A DNA stretch of 64,000 bases from Microvirga flocculans ATCC BAA-817. Lineage in GTDB: Bacteria > Pseudomonadota > Alphaproteobacteria > Rhizobiales > Beijerinckiaceae. The stretch lies in contig NZ_JAEA01000008.1 in assembly GCF_000518665.1 (NCBI RefSeq), forward strand, positions 186,001 through 250,000, read 5' to 3'. The notes beneath the pieces are model-generated. The model was not told the DNA's origin, made no database searches, and was given only the letters and a program-made list of their open reading frames with translations. Positions 10,858 through 20,917 of the stretch are shown here, one piece after another. The first letter of the stretch is position 1; each line of letters starts with the position of its first letter. The translations under genes and the position numbers were made by a program.

Positions 10858-11793
10858 TCAATCCTCGAACGGCTCCACCTGCACCCGCCTGCCGATCATG
10901 AAGGCGTCGGCGACGAGGCGGAAGGGAGCATCGTCGATCTCGGACTGGCGAGCGTTGAGGAGCGCATCGAAGCGGCGGTAGATGCCCTCGTATTCCGCCG
11001 GTTCCTCCTTCACCACGAGGCGGCCTCCGATTTCGAGGCAGGAGCCGCCCTGGGACAGCTTGAGGATCAGGCCCGCCTCTGTTTCCACTTCGATATCCCA
11101 GCTCTGGGGGCCGGTTTGACGCCAGTCGAAGACAGCCTGGAGATCGCCCTCCCCATGGTTCATCGCGAAGGTGAGCGCGGCCGCGATCGGCGCATCGCGG
11201 TTGGACGGGAATGAGAGGTCGGCCGTCTTGATGAAGACCGGCTCCGGCATGATGCGGGTGACGATGGACAGGGCATTGACGCCGGGATCGAAGACCCCGA
11301 AACCACCCGCCTGCCAGATCCATTGCTGGCCCGGATGCCAGTGCCGCACATCTTCCTTCCAGGTCACCAGGAGGCGCCTGACCGACCAGCCTGCGAGGGC
11401 CTTGCGCGCTTCCTTAACGGCCTTGTTGTACTGCGCGTGCCAGGTGGTGAAGACGACCCTGCCCGTCCTGGCGGCAAGACGCCTCAAATCCTCCAGCTCG
11501 CTCAAGGTGGCGGCGGGCGGCTTTTCCAGCAACACGCTCTTGCCGGCGAGAAGCGCCTCGCGGGCGATGGCATAGCGGACCTGGGGCGGCGTGCAGATCG
11601 AAACGGCTTCCAGCTCGGGAAGCTTCAGAAGCTCGCGATAATCCTGGAACGTATGGCGCGCATCCCGATGGGAGAGCCCGCGCTGGCTCGACACGGCGAG
11701 AAGCTCGAAGTTCGGATTGGCCCCGATCACGGGCAGGTGCTGGTCCTGCGCGATCTTGCCGAGTCCGATGATCCCGATCCTGTGCGCTGTCAT
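10858..11793 (-). CDS. Sugar 1-dehydrogenase, Gfo/Idh/MocA family (galactose/arabinose type)
   Basis: An NAD(P)-dependent oxidoreductase. The Rossmann motif GIIGLGKIAQDQHLP is at the N-terminus, EKPPAATLSE carries the family lysine, and WKEDVRHWHPGQQWIW followed by GVFDPGVNALSI is shared with bacterial L-arabinose/D-galactose 1-dehydrogenases (for example that of Azospirillum brasilense, as I recall it). It would oxidise the sugar to a lactone in the non-phosphorylating pathway. No lactonase or sugar transporter adjoins it. The 311-residue length is normal. Substrate choice between galactose and arabinose is not decided by the sequence. Confidence 0.82.
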   Translation of the reverse strand: MTAHRIGIIGLGKIAQDQHLPVIGANPNFELLAVSSQRGLSHRDARHTFQDYRELLKLPELEAVSICTPPQVRYAIAREALLAGKSVLLEKPPAATLSELEDLRRLAARTGRVVFTTWHAQYNKAVKEARKALAGWSVRRLLVTWKEDVRHWHPGQQWIWQAGGFGVFDPGVNALSIVTRIMPEPVFIKTADLSFPSNRDAPIAAALTFAMNHGEGDLQAVFDWRQTGPQSWDIEVETEAGLILKLSQGGSCLEIGGRLVVKEEPAEYEGIYRRFDALLNARQSEIDDAPFRLVADAFMIGRRVQVEPFED

Positions 11794-11837
11794 AGCCGAG
11801 CCTCCTTCTCATCCGGGACACCAGGCATGGGCCTGGG

Positions 11838-12536
11838 TCAGGCGGAAGGAATCTCGCCCGCCCTTCCCCGGAAACCGGTCGCCATCACATAGAGTTCCGC
11901 CGAGTCGGCGCGGCTCGCCGCGGGCTTCACGTGGCGCACCACCGCGAAGTCGCGTTTCAGGTCGGCCAGGAGCTGGTTCTCGGTTCCGCCCTGGAACACC
12001 TTGGCGATGAAGACGCCGCCGGGCGCCAGAATTTCCCTGGCGAAGTAGATCGCCGCTTCGGCAAGGCCGATGATCCGCAGGTGATCGGTCTTCTTGTGGC
12101 CCGTGGTGTTGGCGGCCATGTCGGACATCACCACGTCGGCGGGCCCGCCCAGCATCTCGATCAGCTTGCCCGGTGCGCTTTCGTCCAGGAAGTCGAGCTG
12201 GATGAATTCGACCCCCGGCATGGGATCGATGGGCAACAGGTCGATGCCGACCACCTTGCCCTTCGCCCCCACCTTCCTGGCGGCGATCTGCGACCAGCCG
12301 CCGGGCGCAGCGCCGAGGTCGACGATGCGCTGGCCGGGCTTCAGAACATGGTACTTCTCGTCGATCTCCAGAAGCTTGAAGGCCGCGCGCGAGCGGTAGC
12401 CCTCGCGCTTGGCGCGGGCCACGTAAGGGTCGTTGAGCTGGCGTTCGAGCCATTTCTGGGAAGAGAGGGACCGCTTGTTGGCGGTTTTCACGCGCTGCTT
12501 GAGATTGCGGACACCCGAACCGGACTTTGCACTCAC
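11838..12536 (-). CDS. rlmE: 23S rRNA 2'-O-uridine methyltransferase RlmE (FtsJ/RrmJ)
   Basis: It methylates a uridine of 23S rRNA using SAM. The FtsJ fold is clear: the Arg-Ser-Arg-Ala-Ala-Phe-Lys-Leu segment supplies the first catalytic lysine, then the SAM motif [12 protein letters not shown], then [19 protein letters not shown] with the catalytic aspartate, then FIAKVFQGG with the second lysine. A GTG start at 12536 gives 232 residues and overlaps the ppx stop by 4 bp (GTGA). The long in-frame extension upstream is antisense-like and is rejected. Confidence 0.93.
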   Translation of the reverse strand: MSAKSGSGVRNLKQRVKTANKRSLSSQKWLERQLNDPYVARAKREGYRSRAAFKLLEIDEKYHVLKPGQRIVDLGAAPGGWSQIAARKVGAKGKVVGIDLLPIDPMPGVEFIQLDFLDESAPGKLIEMLGGPADVVMSDMAANTTGHKKTDHLRIIGLAEAAIYFAREILAPGGVFIAKVFQGGTENQLLADLKRDFAVVRHVKPAASRADSAELYVMATGFRGRAGEIPSA

Positions 12537-13720
12537 CGTTGGCTGCCCCCTCGCCACACAGAATCCTCTCGCATCATGTTCATCAAAATTCCTTCGCGCA
12601 GGCCGCGATCGGCAATGCGCAGGCGCTCCGACGGGAAGGTCCGGCGGATCGCTTCCAAAATGGCGCAGCCCGCGAGAACGAGATCGGCACGATCCTTGCC
12701 GATGCAAGGGTTCTCGGCGCGCTGCGTGAAGTTCGAATGCAGCAGGCGCTGCATCACGGTCGAGATTTCGCCGTGGCGCATCCACATCCCGTCGACCCGC
12801 CGCCGGTCGTAGCGTGCAAGGCCCAGGTGGATGCCGCCGACGGTGGTGACGGTTCCCGAGGTCCCGAGCAGATGGAAGTTCTGAGCCCGCCCGGCCGGGG
12901 CCGCGACCTCCGCGAAATCGAGCAGAAGGTCGGACACCTCCTCGACCATGTCCTCGAAGGCCTCAGGCGTCACATCGATCCCGCCATAGCGCTCGGCCAG
13001 GGTCACGACGCCGACGGGCAGCGAATCCCAGGCGCGGATGCGCTTGCAGGGGTCGGCGAAGGCATGGGGCGCCTGACCGTCGAGCCAGGCGATCTCCGTG
13101 GAGCCGCCGCCGATATCGAACACGATGACCGAATGGGCCTTGGGATCGACGAGCGACGCGCAGCCCGTCACGGCCAGATAGGCCTCCGTCTTGCGGTCCA
13201 CGATCTCGAGCTCGAGGTCGAGTTCCTCCCGCACCCGCTCGATGAAGGAAGGACCGTTCTCCGCGAAGCGGCAGGCTTCGGTGGCGACGAGGCGCGCCCG
13301 CGTCACGTCCTTGACCGTCATCTTTTCCCGGCACACGCGCAAAGCGTCGAGGGTGCGCGAAATCGCATCGTCACTCAGGCGGTTGCCGCGCCCCAAACCT
13401 TCGCCGAGCCGCACGATGCGCGAGAAGGCATCCACGACCCGGAAGCCGAAATGGGCCGGCTCCGCAATGAGAAGGCGGCAATTGTTCGTGCCGAGATCGA
13501 GGGCGGCATAGCTTCGCGAGGAGCGCGGCTTCGTCTGCGGTCTCGGCGGCGGCGCGGACCGGTCGGCGACCCAGGAGTCATGGCGCGCCGAACCGATAAG
13601 CGGTTCGGCAAACCGTTCCCCTGCTTCTGTTGTCACGTCGACTTTGACCGCCAAAACGAATCCCCGAGCCTTCGGAAGGCATGTGTGGTTTCCTGCAGAG
13701 AGTAACCATCGCCCTACCAT
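12533..13720 (-). CDS. Ppx/GppA family phosphatase
   Basis: A member of the exopolyphosphatase/guanosine pentaphosphate phosphatase family with an ASKHA fold. The phosphate loops [16 protein letters not shown] and [15 protein letters not shown] are both present, and a C-terminal GLREGIL completes the fold. At 395 residues it is the short alphaproteobacterial form, without the extra HD-like domain of E. coli Ppx. The first 60 or so residues are not conserved, and the true start may be an internal GTG near 13657. Its 3' end overlaps rlmE, so the two are translationally coupled. Confidence 0.85.
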   Translation of the reverse strand: MVGRWLLSAGNHTCLPKARGFVLAVKVDVTTEAGERFAEPLIGSARHDSWVADRSAPPPRPQTKPRSSRSYAALDLGTNNCRLLIAEPAHFGFRVVDAFSRIVRLGEGLGRGNRLSDDAISRTLDALRVCREKMTVKDVTRARLVATEACRFAENGPSFIERVREELDLELEIVDRKTEAYLAVTGCASLVDPKAHSVIVFDIGGGSTEIAWLDGQAPHAFADPCKRIRAWDSLPVGVVTLAERYGGIDVTPEAFEDMVEEVSDLLLDFAEVAAPAGRAQNFHLLGTSGTVTTVGGIHLGLARYDRRRVDGMWMRHGEISTVMQRLLHSNFTQRAENPCIGKDRADLVLAGCAILEAIRRTFPSERLRIADRGLREGILMNMMREDSVWRGGSQR

Positions 13721-13880
13721 CCTGCCAAGGGTCGGGGCTGCAGATTATGGGTCGCACCCGGAGCGGAGGCTCCGCACGCGGCTTTCACGAGCGGGATGCG
13801 TCCGGCGCGCTTTTCCTCCGAAGAGCGGCCCTCGACGCAAAAAGCCGGAACGTTTTTCCATAGGCGGCGCGCGGGAGGGT

Positions 13881-15065
13881 TCAGAGCGTCAGCCCGCGAA
13901 ACCGCTCCGTCAGGCCCTGAAGAATATCGCTGCCCACATTGGCGATGGCGACGCGCAGATGTCCTTCCTGGCCCGGGCCGAAATAGCTCCCGGGCAGGCA
14001 GAGGACGCCCCGCTCCGTAGCCAGTTTCTCCGCGACCTCCTGGGCCCGTCTCCCCCGGAACGGATGGCTCAGATAGGCGAAATACGCGCCGACCGACTCG
14101 ATCCTCCACTCCGGCAATGGCGCCAGCGCGGCCTGAAAAACCTGTGCACGACGGTTGATCTCGGCCCGGTTGGCCTCGCGCCAGTCCCGCAGCGCCTCGA
14201 TGGCCCAGGGCAGCGCCCCCTGCGCCGTGCGCGGCGCGCAGATCTGGATGCAGTCGAGAATCTTGGCGATCTGCTCGACGATCCTGGCATCCGCCGTGAT
14301 CGCGCCGGTCCGGTGGCCCGGAATCGCATAGGATTTCGAGAAGGAATAGAGCTGGATCACCGTGTCGCGCCACTCCTCGCCCGTGAATAGCCCATGGGCG
14401 CGGTTCATGCCCTGTGGCAGGAAGTCCCGGTAAGTCTCGTCGATCACGAGATAAATCCCACGGTTGCGGCAAAGCTGCGCAAAGCTTTCGATCACATGGG
14501 CCGGATAGACGGCCCCGGTCGGGTTGTTGGGCGTGACGAGGACGATGGCCCTGACCTTCTCATCGATCAGCGCCTCGGCATCCTCGATGCGCGGCACGAA
14601 CCCGGCCTCGGCCCGGCAAGGCAACGGGCGGGGCTCGATGCCGAGCATGTCGAGGCTCATCTGATGATTGAAGTACCAGGGCGTCGGCAGCAGCACCGCC
14701 TCGCCTTGGCGGGCGAGCAGCATCATGGCGGCGAAGAAGGCCATGTTGCAGCCCGCCGTGACGGCCGTATCCTCCGGGGCGATGCGGCCCTCGTAGATCC
14801 GGGACAACTCGGCCGCATAGGCTTCGCGGAGCGGCGCATCGCCGTTGATGGGGCCGTACTGGGAACCGGCCGCCGAGGCGGCGACGGAGGCCATTCTCTC
14901 CAGAAGCCCGTCATGAGGCGCGTTGCCCGGAACGGCCTGGGAGAGATTGATGAGCGGCCCGTAAGTCCCGCCATAACGCCTCGTCCAGGCCTGCGCTTCC
15001 GGTATCGGGGGAGTGCCGACATCGGCGACCAGGGGATTGATGGGATGAGCGAGACCGCGGATCAT
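13881..15065 (-). CDS. PLP-dependent aminotransferase, class I/II
   Basis: A 394-residue fold-type I aminotransferase. Conserved elements: SQYGPINGDAPLREA near the N-terminus, the PNNPTGAVYP segment with the Asn that contacts PLP, VIDETYRDF with the Asp that binds the pyridine nitrogen, SFSKSYAIPGHR with the Schiff-base lysine, and LRVAIAN with the carboxylate-binding arginine. The amino-acid substrate is not predictable. The start at MIRGLAHPINPL is chosen because conservation begins there. Confidence 0.88.
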   Translation of the reverse strand: MIRGLAHPINPLVADVGTPPIPEAQAWTRRYGGTYGPLINLSQAVPGNAPHDGLLERMASVAASAAGSQYGPINGDAPLREAYAAELSRIYEGRIAPEDTAVTAGCNMAFFAAMMLLARQGEAVLLPTPWYFNHQMSLDMLGIEPRPLPCRAEAGFVPRIEDAEALIDEKVRAIVLVTPNNPTGAVYPAHVIESFAQLCRNRGIYLVIDETYRDFLPQGMNRAHGLFTGEEWRDTVIQLYSFSKSYAIPGHRTGAITADARIVEQIAKILDCIQICAPRTAQGALPWAIEALRDWREANRAEINRRAQVFQAALAPLPEWRIESVGAYFAYLSHPFRGRRAQEVAEKLATERGVLCLPGSYFGPGQEGHLRVAIANVGSDILQGLTERFRGLTL

Positions 15066-15180
15066 GAACCGTCGACTCCGGAAAAGAGAAGGGCAGGACG
15101 TTCGGGAAGCCTGTCCCGAAACCTCCTGCCCTGCAAGATCGGCCGGCACTCGAAGGAATGCCCGGCGCGGCGCGAGAACC

Positions 15181-15747
15181 TCAGTCCTTCGCGCGTTCCA
15201 CGTAGGAGCCGTCTTCCGTCATGATGACGACGCGGGTGCCGGCGGTGATGTGGGGCGGCACCAGGGTGCGCACGCCGTTGGAGAGCATGGCGGGCTTGTA
15301 CGACGAGGAAGCCGTCTGGCCCTTCACGACCGGCTCGGTCTCGGTGATCTCGAGGGTGACGCGGGCGGGCAGCTCGATGGCGATCGGCACGCCGTTATGG
15401 GTCGAGAGCATCACGGCCATGCCTTCCTGGAGATAGGCCTTCTGATCGCCGATGATGTCTTCCGGCACGACCACCTGGTCGTAGGTTTCCGGGTTCATGA
15501 AGTGGAAGCCCTCGCCGTCCTCGTAGAGGAAGGTGTGCTCACGGTCCTCCACGAAGGCGCGCTCCACCTGCTCGGTGGTGCGGTAGCGCTCTGAGACCTT
15601 CACGCCGTCGGAGATGCGGCGCATGTCGAGCTGGGTGACGGGCGTTCCCTTGCCGGGGTGGATATTCTGGGCGGTGAGCACGACATAGAGCTTGCCGTCG
15701 ATATCGACGACATTGCCTTTGCGGAGCGTAGAGGCGATGACCTTCAC
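15181..15747 (-). CDS. efp: Elongation factor P
   Basis: EF-P relieves ribosome stalling at polyproline. A GTG start at 15747 gives a 188-residue protein, exactly the family length. The loop NIHPGKGTP carries Lys33, the residue that receives beta-lysine in organisms with EpmA. The C-terminal OB domains end normally ([23 protein letters not shown] region). The gene is divergent from epmA, with about 140 bp between the start codons, which must hold both promoters. Confidence 0.95.
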   Translation of the reverse strand: MKVIASTLRKGNVVDIDGKLYVVLTAQNIHPGKGTPVTQLDMRRISDGVKVSERYRTTEQVERAFVEDREHTFLYEDGEGFHFMNPETYDQVVVPEDIIGDQKAYLQEGMAVMLSTHNGVPIAIELPARVTLEITETEPVVKGQTASSSYKPAMLSNGVRTLVPPHITAGTRVVIMTEDGSYVERAKD

Positions 15748-15888
15748 GGGAAGCTTTCCTTGTGACAGATAGGGGCGCGTCGTGAGGGTCGGGTCGTCCA
15801 GCCCCCAGTGGCACCGAAAACGCTTTCGGAGCCGCAAGTAGCCTATCTTCGCGCAATTCGCCAGTCTGACCTTAACGAGCCCTTTGGA

Positions 15889-16953
15889 ATGGATAAGCCC
15901 TCAGCCGCTCCCTCGTCCTGGTGGACACCCCATGTCCACGCGGACCGCCGCCCCTTTCTCCTGGGCAGGAACCGGATTCAGGCGGCCTTGCGCGGTTTCT
16001 TCGCGGAGCGGGACTTCGTGGAGGTCGATACGGCCACGCTCCAGACCTCGCCGGGCAATGAGGCCCATCTCCATGCCTTCGCGACGGAGGCCATCGGCCT
16101 CGACGGATCGAGGACGCCCCTCTACCTGCACACCTCCCCGGAGTTCGCCTGCAAGAAGCTGCTGGCGGCAGGCGAGCACAGGATCGCGTGCTTCGCCCAT
16201 GTCTACCGCAACCGGGAACGGGGCCCGCTGCACCACCCCGAATTCACCATGCTCGAATGGTACCGGGCGGGCGAGAGCTACGAGACCCTGATGAAGGATT
16301 GCGCCGAGATCCTGGCCCTGGCCGCCGAGACGGCCGGAGCCCGTACCCTTGCCTTCCGGGGCCGCGAGACCGATCCCTTCCAGCTTCCTGAGCGCCTGAG
16401 CGTGGCCGAGGCCTTCGAGCGCTTTGCGGGCATCGACCTTCTCGCCTCCATCGACGGGAACGGCGCGACGGACCGGGAGCATCTGGCAGCGAGCCTCAAA
16501 GCAGCGGGCCTGCGGGTGGCCGAAGACGACACCTGGGCGGACCTGTTCAGCCGCGTCATCGTGGAGCGGGTCGAACCCAATCTCGGCCTTGGGCGCGCCA
16601 CGATCCTCGACGAGTACCCGGTCGCGGAAGCGGCCCTTGCCCGTCCGACCGCCCGAGATCCACGGGTGGCAGAGCGGTTCGAGCTCTATGCCTGCGGCGT
16701 CGAGCTCGCCAACGCCTTCGGCGAGCTGACCGACGCGGCCGAGCAGCGCCGCCGCTTCGAGGCCGAGATGGCGGAAAAGATGCGGGTATACGGAGAGAGC
16801 TACCCCGTGGACGAGGATTTTCTGGCAGCCCTGGCCCGCATGCCCGAGGCGAGCGGCATCGCGCTCGGCTTCGACCGGCTCGTGATGCTCGCCACCGGCG
16901 CCGCCCGTATAGAGCAGGTGCTCTGGGCCCCCGTTCCGGAGGCGAGCCGTTGA
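15889..16953 (+). CDS. epmA: EF-P--(R)-beta-lysine ligase (GenX/PoxA)
   Basis: A truncated class II lysyl-tRNA synthetase paralogue that attaches beta-lysine to EF-P. It has the catalytic core only, with no anticodon-binding domain: motif 2 [23 protein letters not shown] and motif 3 [12 protein letters not shown]. The ATG at 15889 ([12 protein letters not shown]) gives 354 residues. It is transcribed away from efp and overlaps epmB, so the pathway is encoded as one locus. Confidence 0.94.
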   Translation: MDKPSAAPSSWWTPHVHADRRPFLLGRNRIQAALRGFFAERDFVEVDTATLQTSPGNEAHLHAFATEAIGLDGSRTPLYLHTSPEFACKKLLAAGEHRIACFAHVYRNRERGPLHHPEFTMLEWYRAGESYETLMKDCAEILALAAETAGARTLAFRGRETDPFQLPERLSVAEAFERFAGIDLLASIDGNGATDREHLAASLKAAGLRVAEDDTWADLFSRVIVERVEPNLGLGRATILDEYPVAEAALARPTARDPRVAERFELYACGVELANAFGELTDAAEQRRRFEAEMAEKMRVYGESYPVDEDFLAALARMPEASGIALGFDRLVMLATGAARIEQVLWAPVPEASR

Positions 16954-17999
16954 ACGCCCGGCGCCCCCTCCGCACGCCCGCAGAGCTGGCCGAGGCCGGC
17001 CTCGTCGCCCCGGAAGACCTTGCCCGGATCGAAGCCGTGGCCGAGCGCTACGCCATCGCCCTCAGTCCCGCCATGGCCGGCCTGATCGATCCGAGCGATC
17101 CGAACGATCCCATCGCGCGGCAGTTCGTGCCGGATGCCGCCGAACTCACGACGACTCCCGAGGAACGGGACGATCCCATCGGTGATCTGGCCCACAGCCC
17201 GGTCGAGGGGATCGTGCATCGCTATCCCGACCGGGTCCTGCTGAAGGCGGTACACGTCTGCCCGGTCTATTGCCGCTTCTGCTTCCGTCGCGAAATGGTG
17301 GGGCCGCAGGGGCTCGGCACCCTCTCGCCCGACGCGATGGATAAGGCCTTCGCCTATGTCGCGGCTCACCCGGAAATCTGGGAGGTGATCCTCACCGGCG
17401 GCGACCCGCTGGTTCTCTCCCCGCGCCGTCTGGCCGAGATCATGGAACGGCTGGCCGCCATCGACCATGTGAAGGTCGTCCGCTTCCATACCCGTGTGCC
17501 CGTGGTCGAGCCGGAGCGGATCGACGCGGCTCTGATCGCGGCCCTGAAGGCGAGCGGCAAGACGGCCTATGTGGCGCTCCATGCCAACCATCCGCGCGAG
17601 CTGACGTCGGATGCTCGGGCGGCCTGCGCCCGGCTCGTGGATGCGGGAATCGTCATGGTCAGCCAATCCGTGCTGCTGAAGGGCGTCAATGACGATCCCG
17701 AGACCCTGGCCGCCCTCATGCGGGCCTTCGTGGAGACGCGGATCAAGCCCTATTACCTGCATCACCCGGATCTCGCACCCGGCACAAGCCATTTCCGCCT
17801 CTCCATCGAGGAGGGCCGCGCCCTCGTGGCGGCTCTGCGCGGGCGGCTCTCGGGGCTGTGCCAGCCCACCTACATCCTCGACATTCCCGGCGGGCATGGA
17901 AAGGCGGTGATCGGCGCCGATGCGGTCCGGCCCAAGGACGGCTGCTACACGGTGTCGGACTTCAGGGGCAACGAGCACGTTTATCCGCCCGAGCCTTGA
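16950..17999 (+). CDS. epmB: EF-P beta-lysylation protein (lysine 2,3-aminomutase family)
   Basis: A radical-SAM, PLP-dependent enzyme that makes (R)-beta-lysine for EpmA. The 4Fe-4S motif CPVYCRFCFRR is present near residue 108, and the segment DIPGGHGKA near the C-terminus is typical of lysine aminomutases. It is 349 residues long, matching the short EpmB/YjeK form. The start is TTG at 16950, overlapping the epmA stop codon (TTGA), which implies translational coupling. Confidence 0.92.
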   Translation: MNARRPLRTPAELAEAGLVAPEDLARIEAVAERYAIALSPAMAGLIDPSDPNDPIARQFVPDAAELTTTPEERDDPIGDLAHSPVEGIVHRYPDRVLLKAVHVCPVYCRFCFRREMVGPQGLGTLSPDAMDKAFAYVAAHPEIWEVILTGGDPLVLSPRRLAEIMERLAAIDHVKVVRFHTRVPVVEPERIDAALIAALKASGKTAYVALHANHPRELTSDARAACARLVDAGIVMVSQSVLLKGVNDDPETLAALMRAFVETRIKPYYLHHPDLAPGTSHFRLSIEEGRALVAALRGRLSGLCQPTYILDIPGGHGKAVIGADAVRPKDGCYTVSDFRGNEHVYPPEP

Positions 18000-18029
18000 T
18001 ACGGGCCAAAGCCCTTTGCGGCCCGGGAG

Positions 18030-20819
18030 ATGACGGGGCATTCTCGAACGGTGCCCAGCCCCTCGGAGCCGAGCGAAATGGACAGCGATCTCCGCGAACC
18101 GGAAGAAGACCGGGCTTCCGACCGGCCCTCTTGGCACGCGGTTTCGGCCGTGGAGGCTCTTTCGCGGCTGGGAGCCTCCGCTGCCGGCCTGTCCAAGGAG
18201 GAGGCTGCGAAGCGCCTTCGCCGCCATGGCCCCAATGCTCTGCCTGAACCGGCGCGGCGCACGATTTTGGCCATCGTCTTCGGTCAGCTGAAAAGCCCGC
18301 TGATCTATCTGCTCATCGCCGCAGCCGTGGTTTCCCTCTGGCTCGGCGAGATCGACGATGCCGGGTTCATTCTGCTGGTACTCGCCATCAACACCACGAT
18401 CGGCGCTGTCCAGGAATGGCGCGCCGAAACCCATACGGCGGCCCTGCGCTCCGCGATCCAGACCACGAGCCGCGTTCTCAGGGGCGGCCGCGTGAAGCGG
18501 ATCGATGCATCCCAGCTCGTGCCCGGCGACATCGTCCATCTGGAGGCGGGCGAGCGCATTCCGGCAGATCTGCGCCTTCTTCAGGCGGCCGAACTCCAGA
18601 CGGATGAATCCTCCCTGACCGGCGAATCCCTGCCCGTCGACAAAGCGGCTTCCGATGCCCTTCCTGAGGACACGCCGCTCGCCGACCGCATGACGATGCT
18701 GTTCGCCGGAACCATGGTCCAGCGCGGACGCGCCGAGGGCCTCGTGGTGGAAACCGGATCACGGACGCAGTTCGGCCGGATCGCCCAGACCCTGGAGGTT
18801 TCGTCCGCCGAGCCGCCGCTGACCCGCCGCATGGCACGCTTCTCGCACGTGCTGGGAGCCGTCGCCCTTGCTCTCGTGGCTGGGGTCATCGCGGTCCAGC
18901 TGCTCCAGGGCCACTCCCTCCAGGCGACATTCTTGGTCGCCATCGCGCTCGCCGTATCGATCATTCCCGAGGGACTGCCGGTCGCGGTCACGGTGGCGCT
19001 CTCCGTCGCGACCCGGCACATGGCACGCCGCCACGTGATCGTCCGCCACCTGCCCGCCGTCGAGGGGCTGGGAGCCTGCACGGTGATCGCCACCGACAAG
19101 ACCGGGACGCTGACCGTCAACCAGCTCACCGCGAAACGCGTCTGGCTGCCGGACGAAGGCTTGGTCGCGGTCGGCGGCGAGGGCTTCTCGCTGGACGCCG
19201 CCTTCACGAAGGACGGCGTTCCCTTGGAGGGTTCGGCCTACGAGGCCCTGGCATCGTTGGGCGTTTCGAGCGCCCTCTGCAACGATGCGACCTTCGATCC
19301 CACCCTCGGCGCGCAAAGCGGCAGCGGCGACACGGTGGACCTCGCCTTCCTGGTTCTGGCCGTGAAGGCGTCCCTCGATCCCGGCCGCCTGCGGCGGCAC
19401 ACGCCCCGGCTGGCGGAAATTCCGTTCTCGGCGGAACGTAAATTCGCTGCGACCCTGAACCGCCACGGCGATGGCCATCGCCTTCACGTCAAGGGCGCGG
19501 CAGAGGTCATCGTGCCGCTCTGCCGGGGAAATCGCCACCGGGAGGCGCTGGAGATCGCGGAAGGAATGGCGGGCGACGGCTACCGTGTGCTCGCGGTCGC
19601 CACCAAGCGGATCGCGCCGGTCTTCTCGCATGAGCAGCCCTTCCCGGACCAGGAACTCTGCGGCCTGACGCTCCTCGGCCTCGTCGGCTTCATCGATCCG
19701 CTGCGCCCGGAAGCCAGGGAGGCAGTCGCCCAATGCCGCAGGGCGGGCGTCGCGGTGAAGATGGTCACGGGCGATCATCCTTCCACCGCCCTCGCCATTG
19801 CCCGCGACCTCGGCATCGCCGAGCGCAGCGAGGATGTGCTCACCGGACGCGACCTGGCGGCGCTCGCCTTCGAGCCGCATTGCATCGCCGCCCTCGCGGC
19901 GAAGGCCTCCGTCTTTGCGCGGGTGGAGCCTGCGCAGAAGGTAGAGATCGTCGATGCGCTTCAGGCTGCGGGCCACGTGGTCGCGATGACCGGGGACGGG
20001 GTTAACGATGCTCCCGCCCTTCACCGCGCCGATCTCGGCGTCGCCATGGGACGCGGCGGCACCGACGTGGCGCGCGATGCCGCCGATCTCGTGCTTACCG
20101 ACGACAATTTCGCCTCGATCGTGGCGGGCGTCGAGGAAGGGCGTGCGGCCTACGCCAATATTCGCAAGGTCATCTACCTGCTCATCAGCACGGGAGCCGC
20201 CGAGGTGGTGATGTTCCTGCTGGCCGTGGGAACCGGCCTGCCGGTGCCCCTGACCGCGATCCAGCTCCTGTGGCTCAATCTCGTCACCAATGGCGGCCAG
20301 GACGTGGCGCTCGCCTTCGAGCGGCGGGAGCCGGGCCTGCTCGACCAGCCTCCGCGATCCCCCAAGGAGCCGATCTTCGACCGGCTGATGATCCGGCAGG
20401 TGGCGATCTCCGGCATCTATACGGGCCTCGTCGCCTACGTCTTCTTCGCCTGGCTGATCGGACAGGGCATGGGCGCGTTCGAGGCGCGCAATCTCCTGCT
20501 GTTCCTCATGGTCGCCTTCGAGAACGTGCATGTGTTCAACTGCCGCTCGGAGCAGCGCTCGGCCTTCGCAACCCCCTTCCGCAACAACTGGCCGCTGGTG
20601 GCGGCCGTGGTCGGAGCGCAGAGCGTCCATATCGCCGCCGCCTTCCTGCCGGGCGTGCGCGACGTGCTTCAGATGCAGCCGATTTCCCTCGGGATGTGGC
20701 TGATCCTCGTGCCCATCGCCGGTTCTGTCCTCGTGGTGATGGAAATCGACAAGCTCCTTCGGCGGCTCTCCTCCCAAAGAACCTCAGCGCCGCCTGCAGC
20801 CGCGCGAACTCCGCCGTAA
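18030..20819 (+). CDS. P-type cation-transporting ATPase (P2, Ca2+/Na+-type)
   Basis: A 929-residue ATP-driven ion pump. The order is: N-terminal cation-ATPase domain; actuator domain with ESSLTGESLPVDK; helix 4 with the ion-binding PEGLP; phosphorylation site DKTGTLT; nucleotide-binding KGAAEVI; hinge MVTGDHPSTA and MTGDGVNDAPAL; and C-terminal helices including LLWLNLVTNGGQDVALAFE. The layout fits the P2A group. The helix 6 sequence differs from eukaryotic Ca2+ pumps, so the ion is left open. An alternative start MDSDLREP lies 16 codons in. Confidence 0.9.
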   Translation: MTGHSRTVPSPSEPSEMDSDLREPEEDRASDRPSWHAVSAVEALSRLGASAAGLSKEEAAKRLRRHGPNALPEPARRTILAIVFGQLKSPLIYLLIAAAVVSLWLGEIDDAGFILLVLAINTTIGAVQEWRAETHTAALRSAIQTTSRVLRGGRVKRIDASQLVPGDIVHLEAGERIPADLRLLQAAELQTDESSLTGESLPVDKAASDALPEDTPLADRMTMLFAGTMVQRGRAEGLVVETGSRTQFGRIAQTLEVSSAEPPLTRRMARFSHVLGAVALALVAGVIAVQLLQGHSLQATFLVAIALAVSIIPEGLPVAVTVALSVATRHMARRHVIVRHLPAVEGLGACTVIATDKTGTLTVNQLTAKRVWLPDEGLVAVGGEGFSLDAAFTKDGVPLEGSAYEALASLGVSSALCNDATFDPTLGAQSGSGDTVDLAFLVLAVKASLDPGRLRRHTPRLAEIPFSAERKFAATLNRHGDGHRLHVKGAAEVIVPLCRGNRHREALEIAEGMAGDGYRVLAVATKRIAPVFSHEQPFPDQELCGLTLLGLVGFIDPLRPEAREAVAQCRRAGVAVKMVTGDHPSTALAIARDLGIAERSEDVLTGRDLAALAFEPHCIAALAAKASVFARVEPAQKVEIVDALQAAGHVVAMTGDGVNDAPALHRADLGVAMGRGGTDVARDAADLVLTDDNFASIVAGVEEGRAAYANIRKVIYLLISTGAAEVVMFLLAVGTGLPVPLTAIQLLWLNLVTNGGQDVALAFERREPGLLDQPPRSPKEPIFDRLMIRQVAISGIYTGLVAYVFFAWLIGQGMGAFEARNLLLFLMVAFENVHVFNCRSEQRSAFATPFRNNWPLVAAVVGAQSVHIAAAFLPGVRDVLQMQPISLGMWLILVPIAGSVLVVMEIDKLLRRLSSQRTSAPPAAARTPP

Positions 20820-20917
20820 TCGGGAACCAGAGTGGCGGGTCTCCCGTGGCCGCCGCGCAGGAACGATCTGGAGCGGCGCCACGCAGATTGCCGCCCTATC
20901 CGGCGAAGAGGCCGATC

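Noticed and set aside
18759..20777. 672-residue minus-strand frame opposite the P-type ATPase
   Set aside because: An antisense shadow; all P-type ATPase motifs are on the plus strand.
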